Below, piece after piece: positions 59,811-64,000 of a stretch of 64,000 nucleotides of DNA. The notes under the pieces are model-generated. The model was not told the origin of the DNA. It saw only the letters and a program-made list of their open reading frames with translations, and did not search any database. Where the stretch lies: assembly GCA_964036195.1 (NCBI GenBank), contig OZ038453.1, positions 21,166,352 to 21,230,351 of the forward strand, in the 5' to 3' direction. Both the position numbers and the translations under genes were made by a program. Source of the stretch: Sphaerolaimus hirsutus. Taxonomy: Eukaryota; Nematoda; Chromadorea; Monhysterida; Sphaerolaimidae. Every line of letters begins with the position of its first letter. The stretch's first letter is position 1.

Positions 59811-61015
59811 AAATTTATGGAAAAAGTGACGTTTAAGATGCGATATTTATCTGACCATTCCTGATTTTATCTACCGTATTTCCTCGAAATACCCCCCGGG
59901 AGTGATTGTTTCAGAGTGAGAATATTGAGGGGTTAAACGAGGGGGGTATTTCGAGGAAATACGATATGTGATGTGATACGTTAAATCTTTATCAGCAATA
60001 AACCGCAAATGAATAACCGCCGTGGTTTTTACTCCAACTCAAATATCTTATATTCCAATTCAAACTTCCATTTATTATTTCGAAAATCAAATTTCATAAT
60101 GTGCATTCGTATTTACAAAAAAAAATTTAGAAAAACTTGTTAGAAAAATTTGGAGTGCACTCGTGTCAGGTAGCAGGTTCCAGTGAAATTCAACAGTTAT
60201 CGAATTCGAAAAATTTCATATCCTCAGATTTTGCCTAAAAGTATCCACGGAATGTACAAACATCGAGTTCCGATCATGTATAATGTACTCCAGTTACATT
60301 ACACCCTGCACGCGCGGTTCGCGCTGGAAAAGTGCCAAGATTTTTTTACATATGCGATTTTCATAAAAAGTTGAAAAAGTCATCGTTGTTATAACGCTAT
60401 TCGTAAACTCATTCACAACAATGAATTTCTTTATCTTTTACACAAAAATCGCATGCTCTATCATAATTGGCACGCTTCCAACGTGAGACATAAATGAGTA
60501 CGAGGGCAGAGTATCACGTCCGCCGAGTATACGCAGTGTCAATATTTTTCAAATTTTACATTCGTTACTTTTTTAAATCATTTCACAATTTCCGGTGTTT
60601 CCAAACCGCAACAAATAACATAAAAAGTCAGCGGTATTAGATAAAAATATTTCGTCACTTCTACAACAAAATTACGCATCCGTCAACCACATAAAATAGT
60701 AAAATACATTGTAATTATTTTTTTACAATGTAAATACAAAAGCACTGAAATACAGTCAGAAATACAATTCATGCAAATCCCTTGACAATCATGCGCACAA
60801 AAAATATAACAGGTGTGCACACGCAATACAAAACGCACGTAAAAACGTACCTATACCTTAATGTAACCATGGCAACACACAGAAGCCGTTAGAATAAATC
60901 TGCCGTTAGCTAGAGATTGAGGCTTTTTATATGTATATCTTGGTTGAAAGTGTATTTTTAATGAATTTGCGTAATTATTTTTGTGTTCAGAAATAGTTTT
61001 CTGCATTTGCACCCG
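59811..61015. other. Interval between PLPP6 and the last gene
   Basis: Contains a short TACCGTATTTC MITE (59873-59970) and copy 2 of the TTGGAAGC repeat (60293-60545). The rest is AT-rich with no recognised exon. Confidence 0.55.
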
Positions 61016-64000
61016 ATGTCACTATTGGATAAAATACAGTTGGCAAAGAAAGAGGTTTGATTTAATTAAATACTTTGTCGATTTTATATATGCTGGATAA
61101 AGCGAATTTGTCGCAACTTTTGCGTAAATTTTCAGCTTGGAGCATTTGAACAGAAGCTTACAAGGGCCGAGCGACAATTTTACCTGAATAACTTTTCCGA
61201 TGAAAAATTACCTGTGAAAAAATTGAAGCATTTAAATTCGTGGGCAGATTTACCATCAGAATCAGTCACTGCAGGTAATTAAAATATGTTAATTTTTTGT
61301 TAATTTTCTTTTCTCTTTGATTTTCCAATGACGATCTTTCCTTAATCAGAACCACTAGTCGCTGCTCAACCTCCGGTCGCTCCGACCTTTAAACGTGACG
61401 AAATCACACAAACCCAAAGTGGACGCGACCAACTGTTATATGACGAAGTGATAGATTATGAATCTGGAATGGCGCAAAACATTGCTTACTGTTCTGTGTG
61501 CGATTTTGAACGGCTGCTGGAACAGCATCATTTCAGAGTGGAAAGAATTCGCAAACAGCAAGGTAAATATAATTGTTTGGTTTCATTTAAAATTTAACTG
61601 CCATTTACCCTTTCAAGATCTTGAATAAATCATCTTGGCAAATTCCCTGAAATAATCCCCCATGTAGTCCATTTGCATGTATTCTATGGGTGGGCTACTT
61701 AAATAAGTGGCTAAAATGGATCAAAAGTTTGAATTGCTCTTTAATTTTAATCTATTTTAATATCATTCTTACAAGTTGAAAATCCTGAATTTGATGATCC
61801 AAAGTAGGAAAAAAAACACTCAAATAATTCTCATTTAACAAACTTGTTGCAAAACATCTGCCTTAACACCTCTACAGGGTATACCATATTTCCTCAAAAT
61901 AGTCTCCCTGAATTAACCCCAGTCCTCTCTAAATACCCACAGGTGTTTTTGAGCCAAGGAAATAATAAACCCCCCTCGAAATATCTCCCTTCTTGAATGA
62001 GGTACATCATGTATACAATGTACATGATGTATTTATTGAGTCCAAATCTCATTGCAGCTATACAGAGCAGTTTGTATAGCTATCTAAATACATTTGAATG
62101 TTCTTATACATCACATTTGGTGAGGTTTATTACCAGTTTTGAGTATGTAAATGCCCATTCTTTGCTACAATATTTTCAAAAATTTCTGGTGAAATAATAA
62201 TCCCCCCCCCCTTGAAAAACCCCCCTCAAAATTTCTACTCTGAAAAAAAACCATGGGGGTCTTTCCAGGAAACGCGGTACTCACATTTGTTACAGAAAGT
62301 GAAGAAAGACAAGTGGCTGTGAAATCATAAAAATAAGAATTTCCATTCATTTTTCACAATTTCAGAGTCCCGCATTGGCACTAGCTCCGCACCGAGACAC
62401 TGGAAGCCTGATTCCAATCCTCTCATAAATGGACAAATTCCTGCCAAATGTGACAAGTGTCACATCCAAAAATCAACTGTTCCAACCCAAACAAATAACC
62501 AAAAACCATCCCCAGTGATATCTAAATCAATCTCAACTCAAGCTCAAGTGACTACTTATGTCCACCAAGAAATTCAATATTCTACACCAGAAATGATGTC
62601 ATTTCGTCAAAGTGAAACTAGTGAACATCAATTCAAAGTTCATGTGAACGAAATGGCACATGACAAAACGGGAATTGTTGAAAGTGGAAGTGCAAGTAGT
62701 GGAAATTCTAGTAGTGCGACTATTAAAGGAAGTACTACTGATCACGGTTGGTTTTTTAAGATACCTATTAGCATGGAAGCATTAACCTAATTAGCATGGA
62801 ATTAGCAACATCACTTGACATTTTTATCTGACTTTTATTTGAAAATTGGCAGGATTAAGGAATTGCTCCCAGGAAGAATATAATTGTGCTAATTGTAGAA
62901 GTAGGGAAGTGACTAGAAAAGTTATTGTATTTAAGTGAGTTATAAATAGAGTAAAGTACCGAACTTTTTCATAGTATACATAAACGTAAAGTATTCATTT
63001 ATACCCCAGAGTACAGAAAACGTAAAAAAAATTTAAACTTTTACACATTGTCAACACTCATTTTTACAGACACCTCGTCAACTACGGAACCACCGAAATC
63101 ACAACAACACCGACAAATTCATATAAACAGATACCATCTAAATGATGTTCCGACAAGTTCCCAAGCGCAAAAAAGTGCCCAGCCGATTTCAATAGAAAAT
63201 GATCGAAAAAATCAATCTAGAAAGCACAAATATTCCACTGAGGAAATTCAGGAATTTATCAAATCAAGGAAAATGCAGAGAAGAAATGAGAGGAATAATA
63301 GTGTTGAAAGAACATCTGCTATGGTGCATTTTCATGGCAGGAAGGATAGAAGCGATTCTGAACAAGTTCAGGTAAATTTTTATTTTTATTCTTTTAACTT
63401 TTCAGTGACTTTGCACCTTGCACTGGTGGTTCTCGTTGGAAGCGTGCCAACAGTATATAGCGCATGCCACATTCATCAAAACCTCAAAATTCATTTATGT
63501 TATAACATTACACATTATCTCATTCACAGCAATGAATTCTTTTGCAAAGTGGCATGCTTTAACTATCATTGGCACACTTCCAACGAAAGATATAAATCCG
63601 TGCGAGTGCATAGTATTAAGTCCATTAACTGTCTATCATTTTGTAATTCAGAATAATTTCACAGCAATTCATGTTGGCACAGCGCCAAGACAGGAGAAAA
63701 AAGTTGCATCTACAGCGAGAAAATCTCGGCTCGGCGGCTGCGGACTTTGAGAAGAGAATAGGCAGCGTTTTGTTGGAACAGAAACACAGGTCAAAAAAGA
63801 ACGTAATTGACCTTTTGGTTCCATTGCCAAGTGACACCGATTTGTGCGTTCATATTTCTGATTGTCAAGTTTTTTTGTCAAATTTGTCAATTTGTCAAAA
63901 TTTGCAGAGGCTCGATTGACAAAACGCCGCGTTCGAGCAGTGAAACAAAGCGAAAAAGAACAAAAGTGCGCAGTTCTAGTAACAGCAACCGAACACCACC
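61016..64000 (+). CDS. Uncharacterised protein, partial (runs off right edge)
   Basis: Family not recognised. Phase-consistent exons: 61016-61054, 61136-61274, 61350-61562, 62366-62746, 62853-62900, 63070-63371, 63665-63843, and 63908 onward. The proposed start is MSLLDKIQLAKKE, but the frame is open upstream to the acceptor at 60990, so an earlier coding exon is possible. Visible features: a charged helical segment (about residues 8-45), three CxxC pairs (YCSVC followed by EQHH, KCDKC, NCANC) that could bind zinc, a long Ser/Thr/Gln-rich disordered stretch, and basic helical patches (STEEIQEFIKSRKMQRR; RQDRRKKLHLQRE). The last exon starts a Ser/Arg/Lys-rich tail. The EIQEF-x-K-x2-RR pattern resembles basic helices in some centrosomal proteins, but that is only an impression. 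The end of exon 5 was chosen by phase (GTAGGG donor). Confidence 0.6.
61880..62282. mobile_element. TACCGTATTTC-family MITE
   Basis: TACCATATTTCCTCAAAAT at the left and GGGTCTTTCCAGGAAACGC at the right; includes paired ATGTACATGATGTA motifs seen also near 16200 and 57250. In an intron of the last gene. Confidence 0.65.

Noticed and set aside
1-64000. CRISPR arrays, tRNA or rRNA genes, bacterial operons
   Set aside because: Direct repeats here are transposon arms without unique equal-length spacers; no tRNA cloverleaf or rRNA core was recognised; genes have spliceosomal introns.

Overview
The window is animal (metazoan) nuclear DNA. Genes are split by many GT-AG introns, exons are GC-richer than the AT-rich introns, and the recognisable products are animal families (Ena/VASP, Rap2, CACYBP, YTHDF, SLU7, PLPP6). 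The clade cannot be fixed from sequence alone; an invertebrate is most likely. All exon models below were built by hand, by matching reading frame, splice phase and family motifs.

Gene layout, left to right. Minus strand: an Ena/VASP actin regulator (exons from 8234 down to 1890; 5' exon not located, 3' end beyond the left edge), then a five-finger C2H2 zinc-finger protein (ATG at 18866, stop at 12110). A divergent promoter interval (18867-20066) separates the zinc-finger gene from Rap2 on the plus strand (20067-23243). After about 8.4 kb without a recognisable gene, the plus strand carries four closely spaced genes: CACYBP (31631-37874), a YTHDF m6A reader (39445-46982), the splicing factor SLU7 (48077-55535) and a PLPP6-like PAP2 lipid phosphatase (56276-59810). 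A seventh gene of unknown family starts near 61016 and runs off the right edge. The genes are not an obvious pathway: signalling and cytoskeleton (Ena, Rap2), protein turnover (CACYBP), mRNA reading and splicing (YTHDF, SLU7), lipid metabolism (PLPP6).

Nearly all remaining DNA, including most intron sequence, is short non-autonomous transposons, often nested. No transposase or reverse transcriptase gene was found. Many copies have exact 8-bp target-site duplications (TSDs) and termini beginning TAGGG, CAGGG, CAGAG or TAGTG, which marks them as hAT-type MITEs. Several carry inward arrays of one hexamer (ATCCCG, TCGATA, GGCACC) next to identical termini, an unusual architecture. Other families are long hairpins ending CACACACTAGTTGAC, elements ending TACCGTATTTC with C/G-homopolymer arms, a CCTGTAAAATGTCA foldback family and two long inverted-repeat elements (40446-41076 and 32960-34155).
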